From Podocnemis expansa (lineage: Eukaryota; Chordata; Testudines; Podocnemididae): 64,000 nt of DNA. The notes below the pieces were generated by a model that saw only the letters and a list, made by a program, of their open reading frames with translations, did no database searches and had not been told where the DNA came from. Location of the stretch: positions 13,640,912-13,704,911 of the forward strand of contig ML681997.1 in NCBI GenBank assembly GCA_007922195.1, written 5' to 3'. Each line of letters opens with the position of its first letter. Position 1 is the stretch's first letter. The position numbers and the translations under genes were made by a program. Of this stretch, positions 40,190-52,010 are shown piece by piece.

Positions 40190-40689
40190 AGCATAAGCAG
40201 GGATTGTTGTTTACCAGGGGCTAGGAATGGCTAATGGGATGGATCAATTGATGATTACCTGTTCTATTCATTCCTTCTGAAGCATGTGGCCATGGCAATT
40301 GTCAGACGATATTGGGCTAGATGGACCATTGGTCTGCCCCAGTATGGCCTTTCACATATCTTTATATACTGTGCAAACACTTAGTGAAAACCAAACCCTA
40401 TCTTAAAGAGCCAAGGTAGGAGGTCACAGTGACAGAGGACAGAAATGACTTACCTAAACTCACCCAGCAGGTCACTAGAAGAACCAGGAAAGAGGCCCTT
40501 CTTGCCTAACTCCTGCTTCAGTGCTCTGTTTCCTGGACCACCTTAAATCTCAGTCCCTTGCAGACTTCCTCCATTAGACAGCCTAAGATTTGATTTCACT
40601 TTCAGACGTACATGCTTTCATATCAGAACCTGTTTGCCCCTCTCTTGCTGGGAAATGGCATGATCCAGAAGTGGAAGCCTGGAATTATA

Positions 40690-41283
40690 CAATCATAGGA
40701 CTGAGACTTGACACTTCAGCGGTTATCCACTCCAGTCCTCTGCACTTACGGCAGGACCAAGTATTATCTTGGCCATTCCTGACAGCTGTATGTCCAACCC
40801 GCTCTTCAAAATCTCCAGCGATGGAGATTCCACCACCTCCTTAGGCAATTTATTCCAGTCTTTAAGTACTCTGACAGTTATGAAGTTTTTCCTAATGTCC
40901 AGCCTAGAGTGCCTTGCTGCAATTTAAGCTCATTGACTCTTATCTTCTCCTCAGATATTAAGGAGAGCAATTTTTCTCCTTCTTCCTTGTAACCAACTTT
41001 TTAAGTCCTTGAAAACTGTTATCATATCTCCTCTTGGCCTTCCATTCTCCTGACTAAACAAACCCAGTTTTTTCAATCTTTCCTCATAGGTCATGGATTC
41101 TAAACCTTTAATCATTTTTGTTGCTCTTTTCTGCACTTTCTCCAATTGTCCAGAGCTTTCCTGAAAGGATGGAATTGCGTTTCATCTGGACCCAATACTC
41201 AGCTGAGGCCTAATCAGTGCAGAGTAGAGTGGAAGAATTATTTCTTCTGTCTCATTTACAATACTTCACTAATACATTCCCAT
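40690..41283 (-). mobile_element. CR1 LINE 3' fragment
   Basis: The plus strand is the complement of a CR1 3'UTR and ORF2 end. On the minus strand 40951-41145 reads KVQKRATKMIKGLESMTYEERLKKLGLFSQ. It stops where a hAT element begins at 41284. Confidence 0.88.
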
Positions 41284-41603
41284 CAGGGGTGTAAACTGCC
41301 CCTATTTTCTGGCCAGGCCCCCAAATGTGAAGAGTGGACCCAGTCAAGGGCAGCTTCTGGTTATATGACTGGAAACTGCCAAACACTCTCCAGTTTCCAG
41401 GTAACATGTGGAGCTATGGATGGAGGAGGGAGAAGGAGCCGTGGCCCGATGAGGACCGCTGCAGTACCCGACAATGGTGTGAACTTCGTTGCCGCAGCTA
41501 TGGCAGCAAAGTTCATGCCATTGCCGGGTGCTGTGGTGGGCAGGCCTCATCTCCAAGTGGGTGGGCCCGATCTCACCCAGGCCCACCTATGACTATGCCC
41601 CTG
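41284..41603. mobile_element. hAT MITE, 320 bp
   Basis: The left end is CAGGGGTGTAAACTGCCCC and the complement of the right end CAGGGGCATAGTCATAGG. The flanking 8-mers ATTCCCAT and TTTCCAGT match at 5 of 8. It abuts CR1 on the left. Confidence 0.7.
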
Positions 41604-41681
41604 TTTCCAGTACTGTTCTCTTAGGAATCCAGAGTCAGTGTGTGGTATCAGTCAGTTCACTTTCTCTACTGGCCTATTTTT

Positions 41682-41784
41682 GTTTGTTTGTTTGTTTGTT
41701 TGTTTGTTTGTTTGTTTGTTTGTTTNNNNNNNNNNTTTGTTTGTTTGTTTGTTTGTTTGTTTGTTTGTTTGTTTGTTTGTTTGT
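41682..41784. repeat. (TTTG)n microsatellite with assembly gap
   Basis: A pure TTTG run on both sides of ten N at 41726-41735. The real array length is unknown. Confidence 0.97.
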
Positions 41785-43930
41785 AAAATGGGGATAGCAC
41801 TGCCAACCTGCCTTATAGAGGTATCGTGAGGATTCATTATAGACAGTACATGGGTAGTGCTATATAAATGCTAAGCATTACAGGGCTGCATGTAGCTGCT
41901 AGGAACATATGTGATTGCTGAATAAGGGGGGCCCAAACAGAATGGTGTAGCGTGGTGAAGAAATAGGATGATTTTTAGCCACTTCCTCCACAGGAGCAGG
42001 GGCGTGTTTCACAGCCAAGTCTCGGCTTTTTTAACTTGCATGGCAGTCTTTCAAAATCCCACTCATTTCTTTGAGGATGGAGCAAGGAGCCATGTGTTCC
42101 ACGTACCAAGCTCCAGTCCTCTCTATAAGCTTCCCTGTTGCCAGCTGAAAGATGATTAACTTTCTCTGTGGAGCTGGAAAGGACCCAAAAATGGGCCATG
42201 TTTGGAAATAGAGCAACACTTCTTCAGTAACATAAAGCAGCTATATCCTGGCCATGGCATGGAAAAATCCACTTAAAAATGCCTCCTAGTGACTCTTGCA
42301 GAGTTCTTGTCCATACTCCACTTGCAATGCCGAGAGCCTTGGCTCATTGGCCAGCAACGCAGGGGGAGCTAGAGTTCCCCTAGGGGCTGTTTTTGCTGCT
42401 TTCCCTCCCGCTAGCCCAATACAGTATACCTGCTTGGGTGACAGAGAAAACATCCCCACACACCTTGACTGCAGTGGAACTTGACCCATGCCTCTGTGCC
42501 AAGCTCCATATACACACTCTGCATAGGAGTACGGAGAATCAGAAGCGAAGCAGTGATTTTGTCAGCAAGAAGGTCCCTCATGCAGCTCCACTGGCTATAA
42601 CAGTAGATCAGCAGTATGTCTCTGTCAAAGGTTCTTCCATGACCCTCACTACTATAGTAACTAAGCACCCTACAAACAAATAATAGATTATAAAGCCAGA
42701 TCAGAGCACCATAATCACCTTAGTCTGACACCCTGTAAACACAGGCTGGAGTATAGGAGTTCCCTGAATTAGTTCTTGTTTGAACTAGAGCATATCTTTA
42801 AAAAAATTTCCTATGATGGAGAATCCATCACAACCCATGCTAAGCTATTTCAGTGGGTATTTACCCTCACTGTTAAAAATTTGCACCCTTCCAACCCTAA
42901 TATTCTATGATTCTATTTCTCTGCCAAATTTGTCTAGCTTCAACTTTCAGCCACTGGCACAGATTGAAAAGCCTTCTACTATCAAATTTCTGTTCCCCAT
43001 GTCAGTATTCAGAGGGTAATCAAATCACCCTTAATCTTCTCTTTGATAAGGTATGTAGATTAAGCTCCTTGTATCTCTCACTCCATGACATCTTTTTTTA
43101 CATTCTTGTGGCTCTTCTCTGACCCCTCTCCAATTTATCAACATCTATAGTGCACACCAGAACAATCAATACATAGTAATCCAATAGCGTTTGCACTACT
43201 GTTGCAGTTCCAAATACAGAGGAAATGTAACCTCTCTTCTTCTACTTAAGAGTCCCCTACTCAAGATTTATATATCCCTGGATGTCTTTAGCTCTTTTGG
43301 ACATGCCCATCACACTTTGGAGCTCATGCTCCATTGATTACATGCATCACGTCTTTTTCAGAGTCACTGCTCCCCCAGAGAAAGCCCTCCATTCTATAAG
43401 TGCGACCGACATCTCCAGTATCCTTACATGTATGACTTTAGATCTTGTCATTATAAAACACAAATTGTTTGCCTATATCCTGATTACCAAGCAATTCATA
43501 CCACAATTTATCAGTGACCTCTCTTCCTCATAATTAACCACTCCCTCAATTATTGTGTTATTTACATACTTTATCAATGACGATTTTATGGTTTTCTTAC
43601 ATGTCATTGATAAAAATGCTAAATAGTATGGAGGTAGGACCTGATTCCTGCAGGACACCATTTGAAACACATCTGCTTGATGATACTTCCCCATTTACAA
43701 TTATATTTTAAGAGCTACCAGGTAGTCAGTTTTTGATTCATTTAATGTGTGCCATACTGATTTTTGTATCTTTCTACTTTCATAATCAAAATGTTGTACA
43801 CTGCCTAGTCAAATGTCTTATGGAAACCTAATTACATTTCATAAACTGTGTTGCTTTTATCGGTCAAACTTATAACCTCTTCCAAAAAATAATCGTATTA
43901 GTTAAAGGCTGATTTTCCTTAAATCATTTG

Positions 43931-44432
43931 CAGGGTCATCCTTGGGGGGGGGGGGGGGGGCGAGAGGGGTGACCACCCATGGCCCCGTGGTTCTGTGGGC
44001 GCCATGCTGTCCTGCTGCAAGCAGGGCAGCGCAGGGCCCACCCTGCTGCCCCCCCCAAGGCCACGCTGTCCTCCGCCTCCGCCCTGTTGCCTTTGGTTGA
44101 CAGGATCATGGATGCTGACCTCTGGGCTGGCCCTCCCAGCCCCCAGGTCAGGGAACAGCTGGCCCAGGGATGGGGCTGGCCGCTGCCCCCCCCACGTTCC
44201 CACCCCTCCCCTGGGCTGGCTGTTACACCCTGGGGATGGGGAGGGCCAGCTCAGGGGCAGGGTGGGGGAGTGCAGCCTGGCCTAGCTGGCTCAGGGGAAG
44301 GGTGGAAGTGCAGGGCTTGGCCTCTGGTCTGGCCCAGCCCACCTTGCCCCCCCCCCCAGCACAGGGGCTGGGGTGAGGGTCCCCCACAGGCCAACCGGTC
44401 CTGGTCCCCGCACCCACTGAAGCATAGCCCTG
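43931..44432. mobile_element. GC-rich hAT element, 502 bp
   Basis: The ends are CAGGGTCATCCTTGG and (complement) CAGGGCTATGCTTCAGTGG. The flanking 8-mers ATCATTTG and ATCCTCTA match at 5 of 8. The CR1 host resumes directly on the right. The inside is G-run rich with no coding domain. Confidence 0.75.
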
Positions 44433-44488
44433 ATCCTCTATTTTGGCTTTTCCATTATTTTATCCAGGATTTTTGTCCAGCCAGTAAG

Positions 44489-45310
44489 CAGGGCTGGCAA
44501 AACACAGTAAGCGTGGTAAGCGCTGCAGGGGGGCTCCAATGTTCAAGGGGCGCCAAAATGCCCTGGGTGGACACATCCCTGGCCTGATTGTCCCATGCTG
44601 GTGGGAATCGGGCAAGCCAACCAAAAGGGCAGCCAGGTTCAGTGCTGCCAGCGCCTCCCCCCGCCACATGCACTGCTCTTGGCTCTGCGCGGAGCAGCAT
44701 GGAGGGGGCAGGAGGCAGTGCGGAGCCGGCATCACTCCTCCCTGCCCAGCCATGCTGCCTCCTGGCCCCCCCCTGCTGCTCCGGCACAAAGCAGAGAACA
44801 GCACCTGTGGCTGGGAGGAAGGGGAGCGGGCAGACTAGCAGTGCTGAACCGCTGGCCCCCCATGCCGGACCCCATGCAGCTGCACCACTGCTCCCCCTCC
44901 ATGCCTGGGACCAGGCAAGCAGCCAAAAGGGCAGCCTGGTGCAGCGCTGCTGGTCTGCCACCCCACCCCCCCGGCACACGTGCTGCTCTGGGCTCCATCC
45001 TGGAGCAGTGGGGAGGGGACATGAGGCAGAGCAGAGCCAGTATCGCTGGCCCCCCTGCCCCGGCCATACTGCCTCCCACCTCCTCCCCACTGCTCCAGCA
45101 CGGAGCCCAGAATAGTGCATGTGTCGGGGGGGGGGGGGGGGCCACCGGGCCGCCCGGCCCCAGGCCGCCCTTGGGGGGGGGGGGGGCACAGAGGGCGATT
45201 TGCCCACGGCCCCACACCTCCCTAGGGATGGCCCTGCCCAGGGGAGGAGGAGGGAGGAGGGCACGGATTTATAGGTTGCAGGGGGGCGCCATAACCCTTA
45301 GCGCAGCCTG
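44489..45310. mobile_element. GC-rich hAT element, 822 bp, perfect 8-bp duplication
   Basis: CCAGTAAG flanks both sides (44481-44488, 45311-45318). The ends CAGGGCTGGC and (complement) CAGGCTGCGC are imperfect inverted repeats. Near both edges is GCAGGGGGG with GGCGCC. The inside has diverged repeats around TGGGCTC...GGAGCAG and long G runs. Long open frames on both strands have no known domain. Confidence 0.88.
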
Positions 45311-45370
45311 CCAGTAAGTCTATGATTACTCAGGTAATCCTGTTTATACTTTTTAAATAAAGGCTCATCA

Positions 45371-45589
45371 TTAGCTTTCTTCCAGGCCGCTGAACTTCCC
45401 CAGTGTTCCAAGTCTCACTGAAAACATTAACAGCCCACATAGCCCTTTTGCCACATCTTTTATAACTTGAGGATACAGGTTGTCTGGACCTGATGATTTT
45501 AAAATGTATACCTGTGTATTTTGCTTTTTAACATCTTTCTTATTTACTCTTGGAATGGAAAGAATTTCATCATCATGTGAAATAAACAC
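45371..45589 (-). pseudogene. CR1/L3-like ORF2 remnant
   Basis: The frame SRVNKKDVKKQNTQVYILKSSGPDNLYP resembles the conserved lead-in to the reverse transcriptase (…LKKSKACGPDGIHP in relatives). It is the 5' part of the LINE split by the hAT insertions. Confidence 0.75.
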
Positions 45590-45730
45590 ATCATTTGGCT
45601 TTTCCTAAATACAGAACAGAAATCTTTATTGAACATTTCTGCCTTTTCCGCACTATTATTAATTTTACAGAGCTGGTCAGAATTCAGGGGTTTTTTTGTG
45701 GGGGGGAGGGCGCGAGGGGGGATCATATTT

Positions 45731-47370
45731 ACCAGAATGCAATTTCCCTGCAGAAAACCTTATCTGGAAATAAAATAAATGGTTTGGAAATTTTTCATTT
45801 AAAAAAATTTCAAAATTTGGGTTTTAAAGCAGCAATACATTCAATATATATAGTATATATAAAGAAAAAAGGAAGGAAGAAGAAGTTGATCATAATGAAT
45901 ACAAATCAGATGTTAAGAACTGCAGCAGGAAAGGTAAGACGTTCAATGATTACTGAATAGCAGCTGTCCTGAATGATTGCAAAAAATAAAATTAAAAGAA
46001 TAGATAATTGCAGTGATTATATTGCAGTATGTCATTATGATGTGGCACTAATAAGATCTGAAGCTGACATATGCATTTATAATAAAACAACAAAACAAAA
46101 TACTAGCAACAGGAAACTTTTGCAAGACTGAAATAGACTTTGCCAAACTTGGAAAAGGTGGAAAGGAATGGCTAGTCTATGAATATACACCAAAGTAGGT
46201 TATTTAAACGTTAGTCTTGTCCCACATCTTATAATTCAAATATTTCTTGTAGGGTTAATCTTTTTTTTTAAATCTATTTACTGACAGTTCAAAAATCCCT
46301 ACTGCTTCAATTATAAAAATATTAGAGTTCAGCTAAAACTGGTGAATTCAAGGTTAGCAATCCGTAAATACAACACTTAAGGGCATTACAAAGTGTTCAG
46401 TGTCATCCACTCTTATTAAACTCAGCCCTTTATGGGAGTGAGTGTTCACTATCTACATTTGCATTCTTATCATCTTACATCTAGTGCCGCCTGCCAGACC
46501 TGATTTCCATCAATGGTTTTTGTTCTTTACTTCGGAAATGTCCTTGCGCAATGTAAACAGGTACAGAGTACTGTAGTGTTATCATAAATGTACACCAGGG
46601 GGTGCTCTTGGGTCATCATGAAGAGCTACCTGATGTTTTAACAAGAAGCCAGAGATTTGTAGTAGAAAGATTAGAATAAGCTGTTTTAATGGACAAACAT
46701 ATAATATGAAATTAGTGAAGGATACTGATAAGCCACATTTTCCCCTTTGCAGCTGTAATGCCATTTTTAAAGATTCAGGGTTTAGATAATTCCTAGAGTT
46801 TCATTTAAGAAAAAATCATAATGGGGAAGATATGCAAATCATACCACTGATAATACATTTGGTGAAAAGGCTAGGGGTAAAGGCTAGTAAGGAACATTCC
46901 TGGACCCTTGTGTGATATATATTTTGTTCAATATTTAAATCAGTGATGAGTACAATAGCCTGTAGCTTGCAGAAAAGAGATTTTGAGCACATTTCTGCAT
47001 TCCTTTTACACCCAAAATGGACATGAGCTACAAGTGTATTTCACCTGCGGTTTTATCACTCTATAAAGGAGTGAGGTGCCTAAATTTCAAGCTTCTCTGA
47101 AAATCCCACATTTAGTTCAATGCAAGGGACTGTGTCTGGGCGAACTTAGTGCATTCACATAGCATCATTTTGAAATCATTGGTGCTCTAGGTTGGCCCAG
47201 GCAGAAGTTTGTGGGAACAGGGACTGAGGACTCTGTCAAACAAGTGTTTTATTGAATTTAAATATCTAAATAATCACACTGAATGTCATGTTCATAAAGT
47301 TATTCATGTGCCAAAGTGTTTGCAGGATTGATGTAACGTGGCTACATTGCAGAGGTCTGACTGCAGTATC
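45731..47370. other. AT-rich DNA, nothing recognised
   Basis: No frames with known domains, no RNA gene and no clear repeat were seen. Confidence 0.45.
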
Positions 47371-47377
47371 TGCAGCT

Positions 47378-48478
47378 GTAGAATCACCGAAGTTTAAGGT
47401 AGGAAGGGACCTTGGCTGGTATCTAGTCCAACCTGCTGCCAAAGCAGGACCAACCCCACCTAAATCATCCCACCTAGGGCTTTGTCATGATGCATCTTAA
47501 AAACCTCTAAGGCTACAGATTCTATCAGCTCCCTTGGTAGGCCATTCCAGTTCTTCACACTCTCCTACTGAAAATGTTTTTTCCTAACGGCCAGCCTAGC
47601 ACTCCCCCACTGCAACTTGAGACCCTTGCTCCTAGTTCATTCATCTATTACCACCGAACAGTCTAGTTCCATCCTATTTGGAACCCGCCCTCAGGTACTT
47701 GGAGACTGCTATCAAATTCCCCCAACTCTTCTCTTCTGCAGATTTAACAAGCCTTGCTCCTTCAGCCTCTCCTCATAACTTGCCAAGTTCCAAAGGGGTG
47801 GGCATGTTAGCCTAGTTCAGCAAAATTAGCAAGGAGTCCTGTGGCACTTAAAAGGCTAACAAACGTATTTATCTCATGAGCTTTCATGTGAGAAAATCCC
47901 ACTTCCTCATAAGCTGTGTGCTTCAGCCCCCTAATGATTTTTCTTGTCCTCTTCTGGACTCTCTTCAGTTTATCCACATCCTTTATGTCACTGGGGGGAA
48001 GACGGGGGCAAACCTGGACACAGCACTTCAAATGTGGCCTCACCAATATCAAATAATAGGGAATAAATCACTTCCCTTGATTGGCTGCCAATGCTGCTAC
48101 TGCAGCAGTTCTATATGCCATTAGCCTTTTTGGCAATAAGGACACAATCATTGACTTATATCCAACTTCTTGTCCACTGCCACCCCTGGGTCCTTTACTA
48201 AAGAGCTACTGCCTATCCTGTCAGACCCCAGTCTGTAGCACTACATGGGATTTGCCCATCTTAAGTGCAAGACTTTGCACTTGTCCTTGTTAAAGCTCAT
48301 CAGATTTTTTGGCCCAATCCTCCAATATGTCTGGTTTACTTTGTACCCTATCCATGCCCTCCAATGTTTCTACCACTCTCCCTGCCACTGAGTTAGTGTC
48401 ATCTGAAAACTTGTTGAGGGTGCAATCCACCCTATCCTCCAGATCATTCATGAAGATGTTGAGTGGTCTTAGTGATTC
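47378..48478 (-). mobile_element. CR1 LINE 3' portion with nested PLE tail
   Basis: The plus strand is the complement of a CR1 3' end (ACCTTGGCTGGTATCTAGTCC) followed by ORF2 C-terminal sequence. The CR1 is interrupted at 47779 and resumes after 47904. Confidence 0.88.
47779..47904 (-). mobile_element. Penelope-like element 3' tail inside CR1
   Basis: The plus strand reads TTCCAAAGGGGTGGGCATG, AAGGAGTCCTGTGGCACTT and TCATGAGCTTTCATGTGAG, the complement of a PLE tail. CCTCATAA occurs at 47771-47778 and again at 47905-47912, the likely target-site duplication. Confidence 0.88.
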
Positions 48479-48690
48479 CAGGGCCCTGGGAAAAAGTCAC
48501 AGATGGGGCCCCCCATCTTTGACTTTTGTCCCCCCCCCAGCTTTACAAGGGCCCTAGCTGCCCCACTGCCAACACACCTGGTCTCTCCCCTCCTTGCCAC
48601 TGGCCCCCAGCTTGCCCCAACGGGTGAGGGACCCTCCCAGCATGGGGTCCTGGGAAAATGCCCAGGCTGCCCCATAGCTAAGGCCACCTA
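48479..48690. repeat. GC-rich segment, possible hAT fragment
   Basis: It starts CAGGGCCCTGGG where the CR1 ends and is rich in CCCC. No matching right terminus was found, so it may be a truncated hAT element. Confidence 0.35.
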
Positions 48691-48699
48691 CAAACATAT

Positions 48700-50017
48700 C
48701 CAAGCTAGATTTAGACAAGCTCACATGGGTACCAGTAAGAGTGGAGGGAGGGCAGTGTGGGCTGTGCCAGCCTTCCTGGTACCCTGTGTAGGTCCCACAC
48801 CGAAGCCTATGCCATGATAGCTTGACAGCTATTAGTACTTGCACTAGTTAGATCAAAGCTAGCTAAAGTATATCTGCACGTGGTACAATCAGACCTGCAA
48901 TTGCAGTGCAAAGATACCCTTAGTTTGCAGACATCTGACCTGAGTAGATAAAGTAGCGTCTTGGTTATAGATCTATGCAGACATAATGAATAATAGCCCT
49001 CCTACTTAGCATTAATATAGGACTTTGCCTCTTAAGTATTTTTGCTGGTTGGTTTGAAAAGTTCATTCACTTGAAATGCCTTTTTCAACAAGCCCCTGTT
49101 TCAGCGCTCTCTGGAAGCTGTTGCAGCCCATCATAGTCAGTCCAGTAAAATGGAATGAAGTGCATCAATTTGTGAGGGTCAGGAGACACAAAGATAAGAA
49201 AATAAATTTGTTGGCAACTAGGGGAGTTTGAACACATTTAAAATTATTCCAACTAAATTTGTCTATAAATCTTTGTAAATGAACTATTTAAAAACACAGC
49301 TAAAGTATCTAGTGGGGGAACCCTCCCTCAGTCAGGTTAACTGAATCTATGCCACGGTTTAGTTCTTCTGGACTCCAGGCTACAGCTCCTACTCACACAA
49401 GTGGTCTTTAATGGGAGTATTCATGTGGCTAAAGTTTCCCGAAAGCATGCTCCTGACTGCAATTTTTGACTTTGGCAAATCCATATATGACATCTCTTGT
49501 TTCATACAAGAGACTGCCTTTCAGTCTCTACCTATAAACCAATCTAAAAGCAAAGGTAGGTGTCGAGAAAGACCCAAAGAAACATGCAGGAACATTTGTA
49601 CTAGATCATTGAAAAAGCAAGAAATGGTAATCTGTGGCCTGGGATTCCGACTGTCACTTTTTCTCTTCCACATGTGTTTGAGGCTGCTAAAGATGATAAC
49701 AAGGCAATCTGGGCTTCACTGCATTCAGGATGAAGGACGTATCCAGTTCACAGCATCCAATAAAATCAAACTAAATCTTCTCTCACACCAGCCCCAAACT
49801 AATTCAACTCCACTGGCATGAGTGAGCAATTCTTGGTAGATTATTTTTGGTCAGACATTCTTCAAGTGTGGCCAAAGGTGGGGAGAGTAGAGAAGGAAAG
49901 AAAAGAATAGAACCAAGTCCTCAGAGATCTGTTACAGGCAAATGTGATCTGGGGACCATATTTGTGATTTAGTTCTTTGTCCCCCATCGCCAGCAGTTCT
50001 AATCTGATGGCAGATTG
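48700..50017. other. Unique-looking DNA, no gene recognised
   Basis: The longest plus-strand frame (49411-49821, 136 codons) has no motif I know and no clear acceptor or donor at its edges. Confidence 0.4.
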
Positions 50018-50025
50018 CTCTATAG

Positions 50026-50731
50026 TAGCGATGGCTAAAATTTACTGACCCTTGGAGCTGCATATAATAATTTTCAGAAGTTGGGGAGCTGGGGCACACC
50101 TGCCAGGACTTCAGACTGAAAGCTGTGGGGTGGTGGTGGAGCTCAGGGCACGGCCGACACCTCATGGATTGGAAGCCCTGAAGTCCGGCAGGTGCCACTC
50201 CTGGAACAGAAGCCACCAGCCCCATCACCTGAGCCTGGGCTGAGGCCCTGAGACCTGACAGGTGTGCCCCTTGAAGATGAAGCCCTGAATTCCTCCTCCG
50301 CCCCATCCCATTGCATAGCAGAATCCCTGAACTGCTCACCCCAACCTGATAGGTAGAGCCCTGCGCGGATACAAATAAGTGGATCCATACCCGACCTGCA
50401 TCTGCAAGAAACGGTCTGCAAATATCTGTGTTGTATCCGCGGATGCGGATATAATGCGGATATTCATGGATATCCGCATATTTGCAGGGCTCTAGCTCTG
50501 TGCAGATAAAAATATGTGGATCCATATCCGATCTGCATCGGCAAGAAATGGCCCACAGATAGCCATGTTGTATCTGTGGATGCGGATATAAGGCGGATAT
50601 CTGCAGATATCCATGGATTTGCAGAGCTCTACTGATAGGCAGAGCATGGTGGGGGTGTATGGGGCTCCGTTAGCTGCACTTTAACTGCAAAAGAACCACA
50701 TGTGGCCCTCAACCACGGTTTGGCCAGCCTG
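50026..50731. mobile_element. hAT element, 706 bp, with nested MITE
   Basis: The ends are TAGCGATGGCTAAAATTTAC and (complement) CAGGCTGGCCAAACCGTGG. The flanking 8-mers CTCTATAG and CTATACAG match at 6 of 8. The element is interrupted by the MITE at 50354-50631. Confidence 0.82.
50354..50631. mobile_element. Dimeric hAT MITE with perfect 8-bp duplication
   Basis: The insert starts TAGAGCCCTGCGCGGATAC and ends TTTGCAGAGCTCTA. CTGATAGG flanks both sides (50346-50353, 50632-50639). Two similar units of about 140 bp, each with GATCCATA-CCGA and TGCGGATAT motifs, are in tandem and share a GCTCTA junction near 50490. Confidence 0.92.
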
Positions 50732-50739
50732 CTATACAG

Positions 50740-51890
50740 CATGATGCCATCTCTGCAGTCTCTTGGCTTTTTCCCTAAGCAGGGACAGCTTTTCCTTATC
50801 ACTTTTTGATGAGAAATAATTCATGATACTTGATAATCTAAGGCAATCTCTTTCTTGCCTTCCTTTTTATTTGGACTTCAGGGTAGAAAGTTCCTTGATG
50901 TCCCAATCTCTCTGTGGTCACAAAGTCACTCCTCTCTGTGTTTGGACTATACATTGTGCCTTTCCATTTCCTCCCACCTTTCCAGCTCCCATTTATGCTC
51001 ATAGAAATTACCCTTGGTTTACATCAGCATGTGGCAGAGGAGAGATTGGCAAGCGAGGGACTAAGCCCAAAACCAATCCAGCCCGGTCTGGGGTAGTGCT
51101 GGTAGGCTAGGAAGAAGCACAACCCAGCTCTTTTTTTCCCTTACTGGTGTCATATCATGGCTGAAAACCTTTCTATGAGACTGTGTTAATACTTCTGTGA
51201 GAACAAGGGACACAAAGGGACCTGGGACTCCCAGGAAACCATGAAGATCTGTGTTTAAGAGAACATGTGATGTATATGCAGAAAAGGTTCCTCCCCTTAT
51301 TTTCAGCTGATTGGCTTGTGTCTAGTTACTGAGCTGTCAGTTCAGAGGAGGAATACACGAGGAACACTGCAAGGTTCAAGTCCCACCCCACTGGATTTAC
51401 TCCACTACGTTCATGTTAGCAGACCTCCTGGTTCCCACTGTTCATCTGAGGAGTTAGGATCAAGCTCTCTTCATGAGCATTTCATATCAGAGTGCCAAGG
51501 TGCATATTCTAGCTGCCCAGGATTGGTATCTGTTATATTAACACCTGCATCTGCCTAAACCACTCACCTCTTTCACCTTGTTTGATGTGGTTGTAATGTA
51601 GACTGTTGCTTACCCATAATGTTTATGCATAATCTGGGCAGTTAGTGCATTCAGGAGGAAAAATATTTAAAATACGTTGAAGGGTAGTATCATCTGCATG
51701 TTGCTACATTATACAGGGGAAAACAGGATCTAAGAAATAGCACAGAGGAGTTGGCAATGTATTGGACCAGTTGTTCATCTCGTCCATTGTCTTAGCTCCA
51801 GCAGCAACCAGCACGAGCTGTTACAGAAAAAGGTACAAGGTCTTGCAATAGACAGCTATAGTATATCCTACACATAGGGTAAAGTTGCTT
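50740..51890. other. Unique-looking DNA, no gene recognised
   Basis: The frame at 50823-51110 (95 codons) has no recognised motif. Confidence 0.4.
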
Positions 51891-51894
51891 CTGA

Positions 51895-52010
51895 ACTCTG
51901 TAAGTTCCCCATCTTTAAGTGTCAGACGAAGTGGGATTCTCTCCCACAAAAGCTCATGCAATAAATAAATTTGTTAGTCTTTACAAGTGCCACCAGACTC
52001 CTTCTTTTGC
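51895..52010 (+). mobile_element. Penelope-like element 3' tail
   Basis: GAAGTGGGATTCTCTCCCAC, AAAGCTCATGCAATAAATAA, TTTGTTAGTCTTTACAAGTG and CCAGACTCCTTCTTTTGC are the PLE tail in order. It is truncated at both edges. Confidence 0.85.

Larger units (their letters stand above)
37417..40370 (+). mobile_element. CR1 LINE 3' portion, split by a 2-kb LTR-like insertion
   Basis: CR1 ORF2 C-terminal sequence and 3'UTR run from about 37417 to 38195 (ending GGCTGGTAGCCAGCAC). They resume at 40190 with AAGCAGGGATTG and GGATGGATCAATTGATGATTA, then TGGGCTAGATGGACCATTGG, the usual CR1 3' end. The gap is exactly the inserted element at 38196-40189. Confidence 0.9.
42740..45690 (-). mobile_element. Old CR1/L3-like LINE, split by two hAT elements
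   Basis: The minus strand is a decayed CR1-type LINE: 3' end near 42890, ORF2 C-terminal region 42900-43930, a short piece at 44433-44488, then earlier ORF2 at 45311-45690. The pieces are collinear once the inserts at 43931-44432 and 44489-45310 are removed. Confidence 0.82.

Noticed and set aside
44455..45317. Frames of up to 269 codons on both strands
   Set aside because: They fill the GC-rich inside of a hAT element with G runs; no domain, and opposite-strand frames are equally long.
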